The notes: generated by a model from the letters alone, not told the origin. A stretch of DNA of 25,827 bases from GCA-002790365 sp964486645 (GCA_964486645.1 CAZAOG010000025.1:1-25827), one strand, 5' to 3'; counted from the first letter of the stretch, positions 15,874 to 25,621 are shown. A program made the numbers and translations.

Positions 15874-18800
15874 ATGTGCGAAAAATCAAAAAACCAACTT
15901 CTGCAAGAACTCATAAAGCTTCAGGAAGATTTTAATATTTACAAAGCTACAACAGAAAAAAGATACGAATCTAAACTAAAAGAAAGTATATATACTTTAG
16001 AAACTATATTTCAAACAAACCCGGATTCAATTACGATCTCCAAAATTGACGACGGCTCTATACTGCTTGTTAACAAAAGTTTTTTAGATATTTCAGGTTA
16101 TAAAGAAGAAGAAGTGATAGGTAAAACTACAACAAGTTTAAATATCTGGGTAGATATAAACGAAAGAAAGAAATTGGTTTTTGAAGTTGAACAAAGCGGA
16201 TACGTTGATAATTTTGAAGCAAAATTCAGAATGAAAGACGGTTCAATTATTACCGGGTTGGTTTCTGCAAGAACATTCCAATATAATAACGAATTTTGTC
16301 TTCTATTAATTACAAGAGACATAACCGATTATAAAAGGCTAATCAACAGAGCAATTTTAAACGAACTTCGTTTCCGAGCTTTTTTTAGAAATAAAGAAAG
16401 CGGTGTATCGATATTAGACCTAAACGGAAACTATAAATCGGCAAATGAAAAATTGTGCAATATGCTGGGCTACACGTTTGAAGAACTAAAAGGGAAAAGC
16501 TTTAAGGATGTAAGCTATCATAGAGATACAGCTGCAAATGAAGAAATGATAAAGAAACTTCATTCCGGTGAAATAAACTCTTTTACACTTGAGAAAAGAT
16601 ATGTAAGAAAAGACAATACTTATTATTGGGCCGAGGTATTTGTAACAGGGATCTACGATACAAAAGGAAAACTGATTGAAACGATAGGCATTCAATATGA
16701 TATTACACAAAGAAAATATGAAACATTAAGAAACAGGTTAAATTATGAACTTTCCGGCTTAATTGAAAAAGATTATGAAAACGAACAGTTATACCAAAAG
16801 ATATATAATGTTTTATTAAAAATATTTTCAATAAGGGATGTTTACCTGGCAATAATAAATGAAGATAATACCATTACTTATAAAATTTCCGAAAATGATA
16901 TAAAACCCAAATACGAATTGGACGATAAAGAAGAAATTCTTATTCGTTATATAGTAAAGAATAAAAAATCCCTAATTATTTATGGGGATGAAATACCTGA
17001 CTTTTTTGAAAAAATTACAAATAAAAAATATGCTTTAAAAGTTCATAGTTGGCAGGGAGCTCCTATTTTTGTTTCAGGAGAAGTAAAGGTGGTTCTGGTT
17101 ATTAGGTTATTCGAAGAAAAAATTAATTTTTCTTCAAAACAAATAAATTTATTACAAGACACTGCAAAAATAATTTCCGACCTATTGGAAAAGCGAAAAG
17201 CGATAAATGAAATTAAACTTCTCTCGCAGGTGTTAGACCAAAGTCCGGTAATTGCAATCATCTCCGACATAAAGGGCAACATCGAATATGTAAACAAAAA
17301 AGCGACGGAAGTAACGGGTTATAAACAGGAGGAATTGTTAAACCAGAATCTTCGTATTTTAAAATCCGGCGAACATAAAACGGCAATTTACAAACAGCTT
17401 TGGGAAACTGTTCTTGCAGGTAAAACCTGGACCGGAGATTTACTCAACACAAAGAAAAACGGAACACAATATTGGTCACGAAATATCATATCACCCATTA
17501 AAAATTCCGCCGGAAAAATAGTTCATTTGGTAGCCCTTAATTTAGATGTAACCGAATTAAAAGCCGCCGAGCTGGAGGCTCAAAAATTTAATTTGCTCAT
17601 AAACACAAGTCAAGATTTTATTGTGTTTATAAACATGGATCAAACAATAAGTTATTTAAACCCCGGAGGCAGAAAACTTATCGGTTTGTCAAAGAACGAA
17701 GACGTTACAAAACTGAAAATGAAGGATTTTCTAACCGATGAGGGAAATAAAATATTCTTAAACGAAGAACTTCCTTCGATTACAAAAAAAGGGTTTTGGA
17801 CAGGCGAAAATAAATTGAAGCATTTTAAAACGGGTAAAGAAATTCAGGTTTTGTCTAACTCATTTTTAATAAAAGATCCCAAAACCAACAAACCGTTAAC
17901 GATGGGTGCAATAATTCATGATTTAACGGAAAAAAATGAAGCCATTAAAGCACTAAAACAATCCGAAGAAAAATTTAAAACGTTAGCAGATAATTCAATT
18001 AATATGATCTACATCTTCAGCGAAGATAAATTCCTTTATGTAAATAAAATGTTCATTAAAACATTCGGTTATTCGGAAAAAGAAATTTTTGACCCCAAAT
18101 TTAATCTGTTCCAAAAACTCATTCCTCCGGATAGTAAAGAAGCCGTTCTTCGCAGCATTGAAGAGCATAAGAAGGATAAAGAGATACAGCCCTACGAGAT
18201 TAAAATTTCCACAAAAGACGGACGATTGATTGATGTAATAGATAGCTCAAACATAATTGAATTTAACGGTCAAAAAGCCGTTATGGGAATATTAACGGAC
18301 ATTACGCGGAGAAAGATAGTAGAAAAAGAAATTATTGCCGCAAAAGAAAAAGCAGAGGAACTTAACAGACTGAAGTCCATCTTTTATGCCAATATGAGTC
18401 ACGAACTTAGAACACCTTTAGTGGGTATCATGGGTGCATCCGAAATATTGCAGGAAACAATAGAAAATGAAGAGCAGAAGGAAATGGCTTCAATAATCTA
18501 TACAAGCGGTAAAAGACTTACAAGAACGCTCAACAATATTTTGGACTTATCAAAAATATCATCCGAGCAAATGATACTTGAGTTGGAAGAAGTAAACATA
18601 AACGAAGCTATCTCCGATATAATAGGATTATTTAAACAAGCAGCTAAAAATAAAGGGTTATCTATAAAATTTAATAAGAAAGATGATCCGCTAATTTCCA
18701 AACTCAGTTATGATAAATTTATAGAAATTATGGATAATATTATTAATAATGCGATAAAATTTACAAGAGAAGGAGAAATTACCATAACCTCAGAAAAACA

Positions 18801-19050
18801 AAAAATTAAGGGCAAATCTTTTTCCATTATTTCAGTAAAAGATACAGGAATAGGAATTGATAAAGAAGACATAAAATATATTTTTGATGAATACAGGCAG
18901 GTTAGCGAAGGACTTGCAAGAAAATACGAGGGAACAGGATTGGGCTTAACCATATCAAAAAAATATGCGGAATTGATGAACGGAACGATAGAGGTAGAAA
19001 GTAAACTAAACCATGGTTCTAATTTTATCCTGAAATTTCCTTTGGTTTAA
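15874..19050 (+). CDS. Soluble multi-PAS/GAF hybrid-free sensor histidine kinase
   Basis: This 1058-aa kinase has no transmembrane segment, so it senses in the cytoplasm. The order is: coiled coil (about 5-40), PAS (41-155), PAS with PAC (165-282), GAF (about 290-437), PAS (448-565), PAS (570-690), PAS (697-818), HisKA and HATPase_c. The phosphoacceptor His843 is in NMSHELRTPL. ATP-binding boxes are visible: N box near EIMDNIINNAIKF, G1 DTGIGID from D990, F box FDEYRQ, and G2 GTGLGL from G1020. There is no receiver domain and no response regulator gene adjoins it, so it is an orphan. PAS domains may bind heme, flavin or small ligands; none can be specified. It converges with the aldehyde dehydrogenase gene, 14 bp between stops. 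Confidence 0.94.
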   Translation: MCEKSKNQLLQELIKLQEDFNIYKATTEKRYESKLKESIYTLETIFQTNPDSITISKIDDGSILLVNKSFLDISGYKEEEVIGKTTTSLNIWVDINERKKLVFEVEQSGYVDNFEAKFRMKDGSIITGLVSARTFQYNNEFCLLLITRDITDYKRLINRAILNELRFRAFFRNKESGVSILDLNGNYKSANEKLCNMLGYTFEELKGKSFKDVSYHRDTAANEEMIKKLHSGEINSFTLEKRYVRKDNTYYWAEVFVTGIYDTKGKLIETIGIQYDITQRKYETLRNRLNYELSGLIEKDYENEQLYQKIYNVLLKIFSIRDVYLAIINEDNTITYKISENDIKPKYELDDKEEILIRYIVKNKKSLIIYGDEIPDFFEKITNKKYALKVHSWQGAPIFVSGEVKVVLVIRLFEEKINFSSKQINLLQDTAKIISDLLEKRKAINEIKLLSQVLDQSPVIAIISDIKGNIEYVNKKATEVTGYKQEELLNQNLRILKSGEHKTAIYKQLWETVLAGKTWTGDLLNTKKNGTQYWSRNIISPIKNSAGKIVHLVALNLDVTELKAAELEAQKFNLLINTSQDFIVFINMDQTISYLNPGGRKLIGLSKNEDVTKLKMKDFLTDEGNKIFLNEELPSITKKGFWTGENKLKHFKTGKEIQVLSNSFLIKDPKTNKPLTMGAIIHDLTEKNEAIKALKQSEEKFKTLADNSINMIYIFSEDKFLYVNKMFIKTFGYSEKEIFDPKFNLFQKLIPPDSKEAVLRSIEEHKKDKEIQPYEIKISTKDGRLIDVIDSSNIIEFNGQKAVMGILTDITRRKIVEKEIIAAKEKAEELNRLKSIFYANMSHELRTPLVGIMGASEILQETIENEEQKEMASIIYTSGKRLTRTLNNILDLSKISSEQMILELEEVNINEAISDIIGLFKQAAKNKGLSIKFNKKDDPLISKLSYDKFIEIMDNIINNAIKFTREGEITITSEKQKIKGKSFSIISVKDTGIGIDKEDIKYIFDEYRQVSEGLARKYEGTGLGLTISKKYAELMNGTIEVESKLNHGSNFILKFPLV

Positions 19051-19064
19051 AATTAAGAATAAAA

Positions 19065-20429
19065 TTATTTTACGTAAACCGTTTTAATATTTACAAATTC
19101 CTTTATTCCGAATGCCGATAATTCCCTACCGTAGCCGGATTCGTTTATACCGCCGAAGGGCAGCCTTGGATCGGATTTTACAAAGTCATTTACAAAACAG
19201 CAGCCGGCATTTAATTTTTCTTTTGCAATTAATTCACCCTTTTGTTGGTTACTTGTAAACACCGCTGCACCGAGTCCGAAAACGGTATCGTTAGCAATTT
19301 TAACAGCATCTTCTTCACCATCAGCTTTAATTAACGCCGCTACGGGACCGAACAATTCTTCATCGTAAGCCGGCATACCTTTAGAAACATTTGTTAAAAC
19401 CGTAGGCGGATAAAAAGCTCCCTTACTTTCCGGAACGGTTCCTCCGAGCAAAAGCTTTGCACCTTTTTCAATACTTTTTAATACCTGTTGATGAAGTTCG
19501 TTTCTTAACTTTGTGCTTGCCTGCGGTCCCAAATAATTAGTTTCGTCAAAAGGATCACCCATTTTCTTTTCGCTCATTTTCTGAACGAAAAGCTTTTCAA
19601 ACTCATTATAAACCGATGCTGTAATTATAAATCTTTTTGCGGCAATACAACTCTGTCCCCCGTTTAATAATCTTGCGGCTGTACAAATCTCGGCAGCTTT
19701 TTCCAAATCCGCATCATCAAGAATTACGTAAGGGTCGCTTCCGCCCAATTCCAAAACGGTTTTCTTTAACATTTCTCCTGCTTTTTGTGCTATACTTCTT
19801 CCGGCCGGAACGCTGCCGGTTAAAGTAACGGCTTTTATCAATTTGTTTTCAATTACATTACTCATTCTTTTAGAGGGGACTAAAATAGATGCAAATAATC
19901 CTTCGGGAAATCCGGCTTCTAAAAATATCTTTTCAATGGCAAGGGCACAGCCGGAAACATTTGAGGAATGTTTCAAGATTCCCGCATTCCCCGCCATCAA
20001 ATTAGGTGCGGCAAATCTGAAGACCTGCCAAAATGGAAAATTCCAAGGCATTACCGCCAAGACAACACCCAAGGGCCGATAAGTCACAAAGCTTTTCCGT
20101 GCGTCTGTTTCAATAATTTCATCCTGTAAAAATATTTTTGTATTATCAGCAAAATATTCACAAACCCAAGCACATTTTTCAACCTCCGCTCTTGATTGAG
20201 CGATGGGCTTGCCCATTTCCATAGTCATTAATTTTGCAAATTCTTCCTTTTTATCCTTTAAAACAGAAGCCGCTTTTTTCATTTTTATGCTTCTAAAATT
20301 CAGGTCTGTTTCTTTCCAGCTTAAAAATTCAGTGTTAGCTTTTTCTATTTTATTTGAAATTTGTTCATGCTCCATTTCTTGATATGAAGCAATTGTTTTA
20401 CCGTCGGATGGATTTATTGAGTAAAGCAT
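19065..20429 (-). CDS. NAD(P)-dependent succinate-semialdehyde dehydrogenase, Sad (YneI)-like
   Basis: This 454-aa aldehyde dehydrogenase has the catalytic Cys261 (GGQSC), Glu227 (LELGGSDP), Asn130 (MPWNFPFWQ) and cofactor Lys153 (LKHSSN). From recall it resembles E. coli Sad/YneI closely throughout: similar length (462 aa), the REMGKPI...RAEV segment, LKH..NV.GCA, the LGP.A....R.ELH.QV segment and the FGRELS.FG..EF.N..TV ending. The expected reaction is succinate semialdehyde to succinate, but related aldehydes are possible. It lies 21 bp downstream of the SpoIIE phosphatase gene on the same strand, so the two may share a transcript. Confidence 0.9.
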   Translation of the reverse strand: MLYSINPSDGKTIASYQEMEHEQISNKIEKANTEFLSWKETDLNFRSIKMKKAASVLKDKKEEFAKLMTMEMGKPIAQSRAEVEKCAWVCEYFADNTKIFLQDEIIETDARKSFVTYRPLGVVLAVMPWNFPFWQVFRFAAPNLMAGNAGILKHSSNVSGCALAIEKIFLEAGFPEGLFASILVPSKRMSNVIENKLIKAVTLTGSVPAGRSIAQKAGEMLKKTVLELGGSDPYVILDDADLEKAAEICTAARLLNGGQSCIAAKRFIITASVYNEFEKLFVQKMSEKKMGDPFDETNYLGPQASTKLRNELHQQVLKSIEKGAKLLLGGTVPESKGAFYPPTVLTNVSKGMPAYDEELFGPVAALIKADGEEDAVKIANDTVFGLGAAVFTSNQQKGELIAKEKLNAGCCFVNDFVKSDPRLPFGGINESGYGRELSAFGIKEFVNIKTVYVK

Positions 20430-20450
20430 TTTTTACCCCGTAATTTTTAT

Positions 20451-21692
20451 TTAAAAATAATTTTCTCTTCTTTTAATTACTATCAGCGATTTATCGTCGG
20501 AGTACATTCCGCCTACCGAAAATTTTATTACATCCTTCAATATTGCCAATGCAATTTCTTTAGAATTTAGATTCCTGTTTTTAATTAAAGTTTTTATAAG
20601 TCTTTCTTCCTCATAATTCTCAAATTCGTGGTTGGAAGAATCGGTAACGCCGTCGGAATAAATTAATAGTATATCTCCTCCGGAAAAATTTATATTCTCA
20701 ACTTTATATTTTGCTTTTGGAACAGGCCCGAAAACAGGACCGGTAGGATAAAGTTTGATAATTTCATCTGAATTTTTTTTCAGGAATAGGGGTGGATTAT
20801 GTCCCGCGCTTGAATACAAAAACAAACCGCTTTTATCCGTAGACAGTTCTCCGTAAAAGAATGTTGCAAATTTATCGTCATCGAATATTTTATTTATTTG
20901 TGTATTCATTCTTCTCATCAAGGTGGCAATTTTTATTTCAAAGTTGCTTGCCATTCTTAACGCACCCGAAATATACAAGGCTTCGGCAGCGGCGCCCACA
21001 CCTTTGCTGGCTGCATCGCCCAAGGCAATGCCTAATCTTTCGTTGTCTTCCCCAATTTCCAAATAATCATAAAAATCACCGCCGACAATTTCCGCCGGTT
21101 TTGTTAAGCCGTATAGATCGTATTCGTGAAACTGATATTCGTGCTCGGGCAAAATACTTTCTTGTATCTGCCTTGCTTTATCAATTCCTGCTTCAAGAAA
21201 ATCTGCTTTTTTAGATGTACGATGCTGCTTTAATTTCGCGGTTAGTGTAGTAGCGATTATGCTTAGATTATATTTTAACTGTTCATTTACATTTTCGTTA
21301 TTAAGAGCAAGCAGATACTCGTAATAACAATTACCGTTTAGTTTTATTTTTGAACCGACCCCCGAAACGGAATATTTTAAAATTCCTTTTTCTCTTAATG
21401 TTTCATTCGTTTCGTTGCCGAGTATCGTTCTGTCTTCACTTATTAAATCAAAAACAGGATAATCCGATATTTTTACTTTGAAATTATTTTTTATCTTTTC
21501 TACGTTGCCAATCTGATAAAGTAATTTATATGAAGCCGAGTTTTTATCTAATTTCCAAATCCTTCCGCCGGTAATATTAATGTTTTCATTCTCAACCGTT
21601 TGTCGCAAAACACTAATCAGCATGTCTTTTTCCGACTTGAATTCTTTTGAAGTTATTGTTTCAACAGTTTTGTGTAATTTTCTTTGTTCCAT
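20451..21692 (-). CDS. GAF-SpoIIE (PP2C) serine phosphatase, RsbU-like
   Basis: This 413-aa protein has an N-terminal GAF-like sensor (about 10-155), a linker with the KARQIQESILP motif (172-182) typical of RsbU-like proteins, and a PP2C/SpoIIE phosphatase domain (about 190-408). Metal-binding aspartates appear intact: D206 (GGDFYDY), D226 (GDAASKG), D347 (YSDGVTD) and D399-D400 (SDDKS), so it should be active. Such enzymes dephosphorylate anti-anti-sigma factors (STAS proteins) in partner switching. No anti-sigma kinase or STAS gene is nearby, so its partners are elsewhere. It lies upstream of the aldehyde dehydrogenase gene. Confidence 0.92.
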   Translation of the reverse strand: MEQRKLHKTVETITSKEFKSEKDMLISVLRQTVENENINITGGRIWKLDKNSASYKLLYQIGNVEKIKNNFKVKISDYPVFDLISEDRTILGNETNETLREKGILKYSVSGVGSKIKLNGNCYYEYLLALNNENVNEQLKYNLSIIATTLTAKLKQHRTSKKADFLEAGIDKARQIQESILPEHEYQFHEYDLYGLTKPAEIVGGDFYDYLEIGEDNERLGIALGDAASKGVGAAAEALYISGALRMASNFEIKIATLMRRMNTQINKIFDDDKFATFFYGELSTDKSGLFLYSSAGHNPPLFLKKNSDEIIKLYPTGPVFGPVPKAKYKVENINFSGGDILLIYSDGVTDSSNHEFENYEEERLIKTLIKNRNLNSKEIALAILKDVIKFSVGGMYSDDKSLIVIKRRENYF

Positions 21693-21858
21693 TTATTTAT
21701 ACATTTTAATTTTTTTATAATATGTAAATTTATATAATTCAATCGCCTTTATAAAATTCCGGAGTACTTTTTTCACTGTTATAAACCGAAATCGGACATG
21801 ATTAATACATAAAAATCTTATACGTTTTTAAAACTTTAGCCTGCCAACCCCGATGCTT

Positions 21859-22452
21859 TTATCTTTTTTCATCAAATATTTTTCTCGACCCCGGTTTAAC
21901 AATTTCTATTTTTTCTTTGCACAAAGGACATTCTTCTTTTGAATATGAAATTACTTCCATTTTTATAAGACTATACTGCGGATATCCGAAGTTCACTTTC
22001 CCGTTGCTTCTGTCAACAATAAATCCGACACCAACAACATTTGCTCTATTTTTATTTACAAGATCAATTACTTCAAAAACGGATCCGCCGGTAGTAACAA
22101 CATCTTCACAAACAAGTACATTTTCTCCGGGACTTAAATTGAAACCCCTTCTGAGGGACATTGTTTTATTTTCTCTTTCGGCAAAAATAGAGCGTTTACC
22201 GAGCTGCCTTGCAACTTCCTGTCCTACAACAATTCCGCCAATTGCCGGACAAATTACAGTATCGAACTCAAATTTTCTGAAATATTCGGCAATATTATTG
22301 CAAATTGATTCGTTGTATTTGGAATATTGCAGAACTTTTGCACACTGGAAATATTTGTTGCTGTGCCTACCCGAAGTTAATAGGAAGTGTCCGCTTAAAA
22401 GCGCTTCGGTTTTTTTGAAAATACCCAATACTTCATTTTCAGTTAAGTTCAT
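21859..22452 (-). CDS. pyrE: Orotate phosphoribosyltransferase
   Basis: This 197-aa enzyme converts orotate and PRPP to OMP in pyrimidine synthesis. The PRPP-binding motif VCEDVVTTGGSVF is at 114-126, and the flexible loop AERENKTMSLRRGF is at about 91-104. The C-terminal tail has a CPLC pair (175-178) followed by KPGSRK, a variant found in a subset of PyrE proteins. Its start overlaps the end of the TPR gene by 14 bp, indicating translational coupling in a phhB-TPR-pyrE operon. Confidence 0.95.
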   Translation of the reverse strand: MNLTENEVLGIFKKTEALLSGHFLLTSGRHSNKYFQCAKVLQYSKYNESICNNIAEYFRKFEFDTVICPAIGGIVVGQEVARQLGKRSIFAERENKTMSLRRGFNLSPGENVLVCEDVVTTGGSVFEVIDLVNKNRANVVGVGFIVDRSNGKVNFGYPQYSLIKMEVISYSKEECPLCKEKIEIVKPGSRKIFDEKR

Positions 22453-22750
22453 CCAAAAATTCCTCCATTTCCTGCGCGGCGTGATTATCGCCTTGCTGCT
22501 TAGCTATTTTTATCCCCTTGCCGTAAATTTCTTTTGCTTCTGTCAATTCATTTGTTTCTTCTTTTAAAATAGCAAACTGCATATAAGCCGGTACATAACT
22601 TGGATCTTTTTCAATTAATATTTTGAAGTATTTTTCGGCTTCCGAATAATCTTTTTTCGATTTATACTCCAATGCAATGCCGTAAATAACAAATGAATCC
22701 TGAGGATCTTTCCGGTAAAGTTCCAACAGTCCGCTTAATCTATCATTCAT
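22439..22750 (-). CDS. Small TPR-repeat protein
   Basis: This 103-aa protein consists of about two and a half tetratricopeptide repeats: the first at about 17-50 (the YGIALEYKSKKDYSEAEKYF block) and the second at about 51-84 (AKEIYGKGIKIA), plus a capping helix. It should be a soluble protein-interaction adaptor with no catalytic residues. It begins directly after the phhB stop (zero gap) and overlaps pyrE by 14 bp, so it is cotranscribed with both. Its partner is unknown. Confidence 0.85.
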   Translation of the reverse strand: MNDRLSGLLELYRKDPQDSFVIYGIALEYKSKKDYSEAEKYFKILIEKDPSYVPAYMQFAILKEETNELTEAKEIYGKGIKIAKQQGDNHAAQEMEEFLDELN

Positions 22751-23032
22751 TTACTTTAATTCCTCAATCTTATTAGCAAGGTCGAAATCCTTTTGCGTAA
22801 TTCCGTTTTTATCGTGGGTACAAATTGTAATTTTAACTTTATTCCATGAATGCATAAAAATATCAGGGTGATGATTCATAGCTTCCGCCGATTTTCCTAT
22901 TTTATTAACAAAATAAAGCGCTTCGTTAAAATCTTTTAATGAATATTCTTTTGAAATTGCTTTGTTTTCGAACACCCATCCGGATAAATTCATCAGGTTT
23001 GAATCTATTTCTTTTTTACTTAGCAAGCACAT
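22751..23032 (-). CDS. phhB: Pterin-4a-carbinolamine dehydratase
   Basis: This 93-aa PCD/DCoH protein dehydrates 4a-hydroxytetrahydrobiopterin, regenerating pterin after aromatic amino-acid hydroxylation. The active-site motif EAMNHHP (50-56) with H54 and H55, W63, and the THD (72-74) motif match the family; the closing GIT..DF.LA is also typical. No phenylalanine hydroxylase lies nearby, so in this organism it may serve molybdopterin or tetrahydropterin recycling, a suggestion made for orphan PCDs. It leads the compact operon with the TPR gene and pyrE. Confidence 0.92.
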   Translation of the reverse strand: MCLLSKKEIDSNLMNLSGWVFENKAISKEYSLKDFNEALYFVNKIGKSAEAMNHHPDIFMHSWNKVKITICTHDKNGITQKDFDLANKIEELK

Positions 23033-23067
23033 AAACTTTTCGATATTTTTTTCTAATAAATATAAAA

Positions 23068-23092
23068 AAAGCGTATTACAATAATACGCTTT
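23068..23092 (-). terminator. Intrinsic terminator of clpC
   Basis: An 11-bp perfect stem, aaagcgtatta (23068-23078) with taatacgcttt (23082-23092), has a 3-nt loop. Read on the minus strand it ends with a run of T residues (TTTTTTTAT), starting 31 bp after the clpC stop. It separates clpC from the phhB operon. Confidence 0.88.
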
Positions 23093-23122
23093 ATAATTAT
23101 TCTTTAATAAAATTAATTGTAT

Positions 23123-25621
23123 TTAAGTGTCTTTTTTATCTGTTTTTTCTGCTTCTTCGTCCGAAATATCAATTTTTTCGTCAATAAAAATTAATTCATC
23201 AGTGTTTTTAACAAATTTGGCCGTTATTCTTGTTCCCTCTTCGAACGAACCTCTTAAGATTTCTTCTGCCAAAGGATCTTCCACATATTTTTGGATTGCT
23301 CTTCTTAAAGGTCTTGCTCCAAATTTTTCGTCGTAACCTTTTTCTACCAAAAAGTTTTTAGCGGATTTATCCAATATTACTTCCATCTTATGTTCGGCAA
23401 TATTGTTCATCAAATCCCTTAACTCAATGTCAATAATTTTAAGAATATCTTTTTTGGTTAACGATCTGAATACGATTGTTTCATCAACACGATTTAAAAA
23501 CTCAGGATTAAACAATTTTTTCATCGCGTCTTCCAAAGTATTTTTAAGAGCTTCGTGTTTATCTTCGGATTTGTCACCTCCAAAACCGAATGAGCCAATG
23601 GATTTAATGTCTCTTGCACCTATGTTAGATGTCATTATAATTATAGTGTTTTTGAAATCTACTTTTCTGCCGAGGCTGTCGGTTAATATTCCGTCATCAA
23701 GCACCTGAAGTAAAATACTGTATACATCCTGATGCGCTTTTTCAATTTCATCAAATAACACAACCGAATAGGGGCGTCTTCTGACTTTTTCGGTTAATTG
23801 TCCGCCCTCTTCGTATCCTACGTATCCCGGAGGAGCGCCTACCAATCTTGACAGAGAGAATTTTTCCATATACTCGCTCATATCAATCCTAATAAGAGCA
23901 TCTTCGGAATCGAATAGATAACGTGCAAGAGCTTTACTGAGTTCGGTCTTACCCACGCCTGTGGGACCTAAGAAAATAAAGCTGCCTATCGGTCTGTGTG
24001 GATTTTTTAAACCCGCTCTTGTTCTTCTAATGGCTTTTGTAAGCTTTATAATCGCTTCCTCCTGTCCGATTATTTCTTTACGCAAAGCATCTTCCATATT
24101 AAGCAGTTTTTCCGATTCTGTTTGAGCAACCCTGTTTACGGGAATACCGGTCATCATTGCCACAACAGTTGCAATATCTTCTTCATTCACGTCGTGAATT
24201 ACATCCTTGGTTTTAGCTTCCCATTCGTTTTTTACCAATTCAAGATCGGATTGAAGGTTTCTTTCTTTATCCCTCAATCTGGCTGCCTCTTCGTAATCTT
24301 GTCTTTTAACCACGGAAGCTTTTTCTTTTCTTACTTCTTCAATTTCATCTTCCAGGTCCAATACTTCCTGGGGAACCTCAAAATTACCCATATGAATTCT
24401 GGAGCCGGCTTCATCAATTACATCAATAGCCTTATCGGGCAAATGTCTGTCGGAGATATATCTTGTGCTCAACTTCACTGCGGCAACAATCGCCTCATCA
24501 GAATATTTTACGTGATGATGTTCTTCATATTTAAATTTGATGTTGTCAAGAATTTGCAAAGTTTCTTCATAATTAGGCGGTTCAACCATAACCTTTTGGA
24601 AACGTCTGTCCAAAGCTCCGTCGGTTTCAATGTGTTTTCTGTACTCGTCTAAAGTTGTTGCGCCTATGCATTGTATGTCACCTCTTGAGAGAGCCGGTTT
24701 AAACATATTTGAAGCATCCAACGAACCCGAAGCACCGCCGGCACCGACAATTGTGTGGAGTTCATCTATAAAAAGGATAACATCTTCGGCTTTTTCAAGC
24801 TCATTCATCAAGGCTTTCATTCTTTCTTCAAATTGCCCGCGGTATTTAGTTCCGGCAACCAAACCGGTGAGGTCCAAAGTTACCACACGTCTGTTTTGCA
24901 AAATCCTCGGTACTTTTCTCTGTACTATTCTTAAAGCCAATCCTTCGGCAATTGCAGTTTTACCAACACCCGGCTCTCCTATAAGAACAGGGTTGTTTTT
25001 TTTCCTTCTGCTTAAGATTTGTGCAACTCTTTCAATTTCCATTTCTCTGCCGACAACCGGATCAAGTTTGTCTTCGACTGCGAGTTTAGTCAGATCCCTC
25101 CCAAAATTATCAAGTACAGGTGTCTTTGTTCTTTCTGTTTTTTTATCCACTCTTGCTTTTGTACCGGAAGGAGTTGAAACTTCTCTGTCACTTAGCAGCG
25201 CGTTCAAATCGGAACGAGCGGCATCGTACGTTACATTAAACTGATGAAGAATTTGAGTTGCAATATTATCTTCGTCTCTCAGTAAAGAAAGTAAAAGATG
25301 TTCCGTACCGATTACCTCGGCTTTATAAATTTTAGATTCTATTTGAGTTATCTTTAAAACTTTTTCCGCCTGTTTGGTTAGCGGAATATTTCCTATTGTC
25401 AAAGTACCGCCCGAAGTCCTAACCGTATCTTCAATTGCTTTTTTAAGTTTAATTAAATCGCAGTCAAGATTTCTTAGAATTTGGACTGCAACGCCCTGTC
25501 CTTCTCGGATAATACCCAAAAGAAGATGTTCCGTTCCTATATAGTCGTGTCCCAAACGAAGAGCCTCTTCACGGCTTAATCTTATTACATCCTGAAGTCT
25601 GTCTGAAAAATTTCCTTCCAT
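23123..25621 (-). CDS. clpC: ATP-dependent Clp protease ATPase subunit ClpC
   Basis: This 832-aa class I Clp/Hsp100 unfoldase feeds proteins to ClpP. The N-terminal double Clp repeat covers about 1-145. The first AAA module has Walker A GEPGVGKTA (215-223) and Walker B LFIDELHT; a UVR/coiled-coil middle domain lies at 437-472 (DYEEAARLRD); the second AAA module has Walker A GPTGVGKTE (552-560) and Walker B VVLFDEIEKAH. The short middle domain distinguishes ClpC from ClpB. No ctsR, mcsA or mcsB lies beside it within the window, so control by that Firmicutes circuit is not indicated. It ends at a strong intrinsic terminator. Confidence 0.97.
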   Translation of the reverse strand: MEGNFSDRLQDVIRLSREEALRLGHDYIGTEHLLLGIIREGQGVAVQILRNLDCDLIKLKKAIEDTVRTSGGTLTIGNIPLTKQAEKVLKITQIESKIYKAEVIGTEHLLLSLLRDEDNIATQILHQFNVTYDAARSDLNALLSDREVSTPSGTKARVDKKTERTKTPVLDNFGRDLTKLAVEDKLDPVVGREMEIERVAQILSRRKKNNPVLIGEPGVGKTAIAEGLALRIVQRKVPRILQNRRVVTLDLTGLVAGTKYRGQFEERMKALMNELEKAEDVILFIDELHTIVGAGGASGSLDASNMFKPALSRGDIQCIGATTLDEYRKHIETDGALDRRFQKVMVEPPNYEETLQILDNIKFKYEEHHHVKYSDEAIVAAVKLSTRYISDRHLPDKAIDVIDEAGSRIHMGNFEVPQEVLDLEDEIEEVRKEKASVVKRQDYEEAARLRDKERNLQSDLELVKNEWEAKTKDVIHDVNEEDIATVVAMMTGIPVNRVAQTESEKLLNMEDALRKEIIGQEEAIIKLTKAIRRTRAGLKNPHRPIGSFIFLGPTGVGKTELSKALARYLFDSEDALIRIDMSEYMEKFSLSRLVGAPPGYVGYEEGGQLTEKVRRRPYSVVLFDEIEKAHQDVYSILLQVLDDGILTDSLGRKVDFKNTIIIMTSNIGARDIKSIGSFGFGGDKSEDKHEALKNTLEDAMKKLFNPEFLNRVDETIVFRSLTKKDILKIIDIELRDLMNNIAEHKMEVILDKSAKNFLVEKGYDEKFGARPLRRAIQKYVEDPLAEEILRGSFEEGTRITAKFVKNTDELIFIDEKIDISDEEAEKTDKKDT

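Noticed and set aside
21786..21795. ccgaaatcgg palindrome between pyrE and the SpoIIE gene
   Set aside because: Arms are only 4 bp and no U-tract or promoter elements adjoin it.
21917..22567. 216-aa + strand open frame across pyrE and the TPR gene
   Set aside because: It is antisense to two confident genes and its translation is Ser/Pro/Phe-rich shadow sequence.
24122..25244. Two long + strand open frames antisense to clpC
   Set aside because: They are reverse-frame shadows of a highly conserved gene, with no homologous motif.
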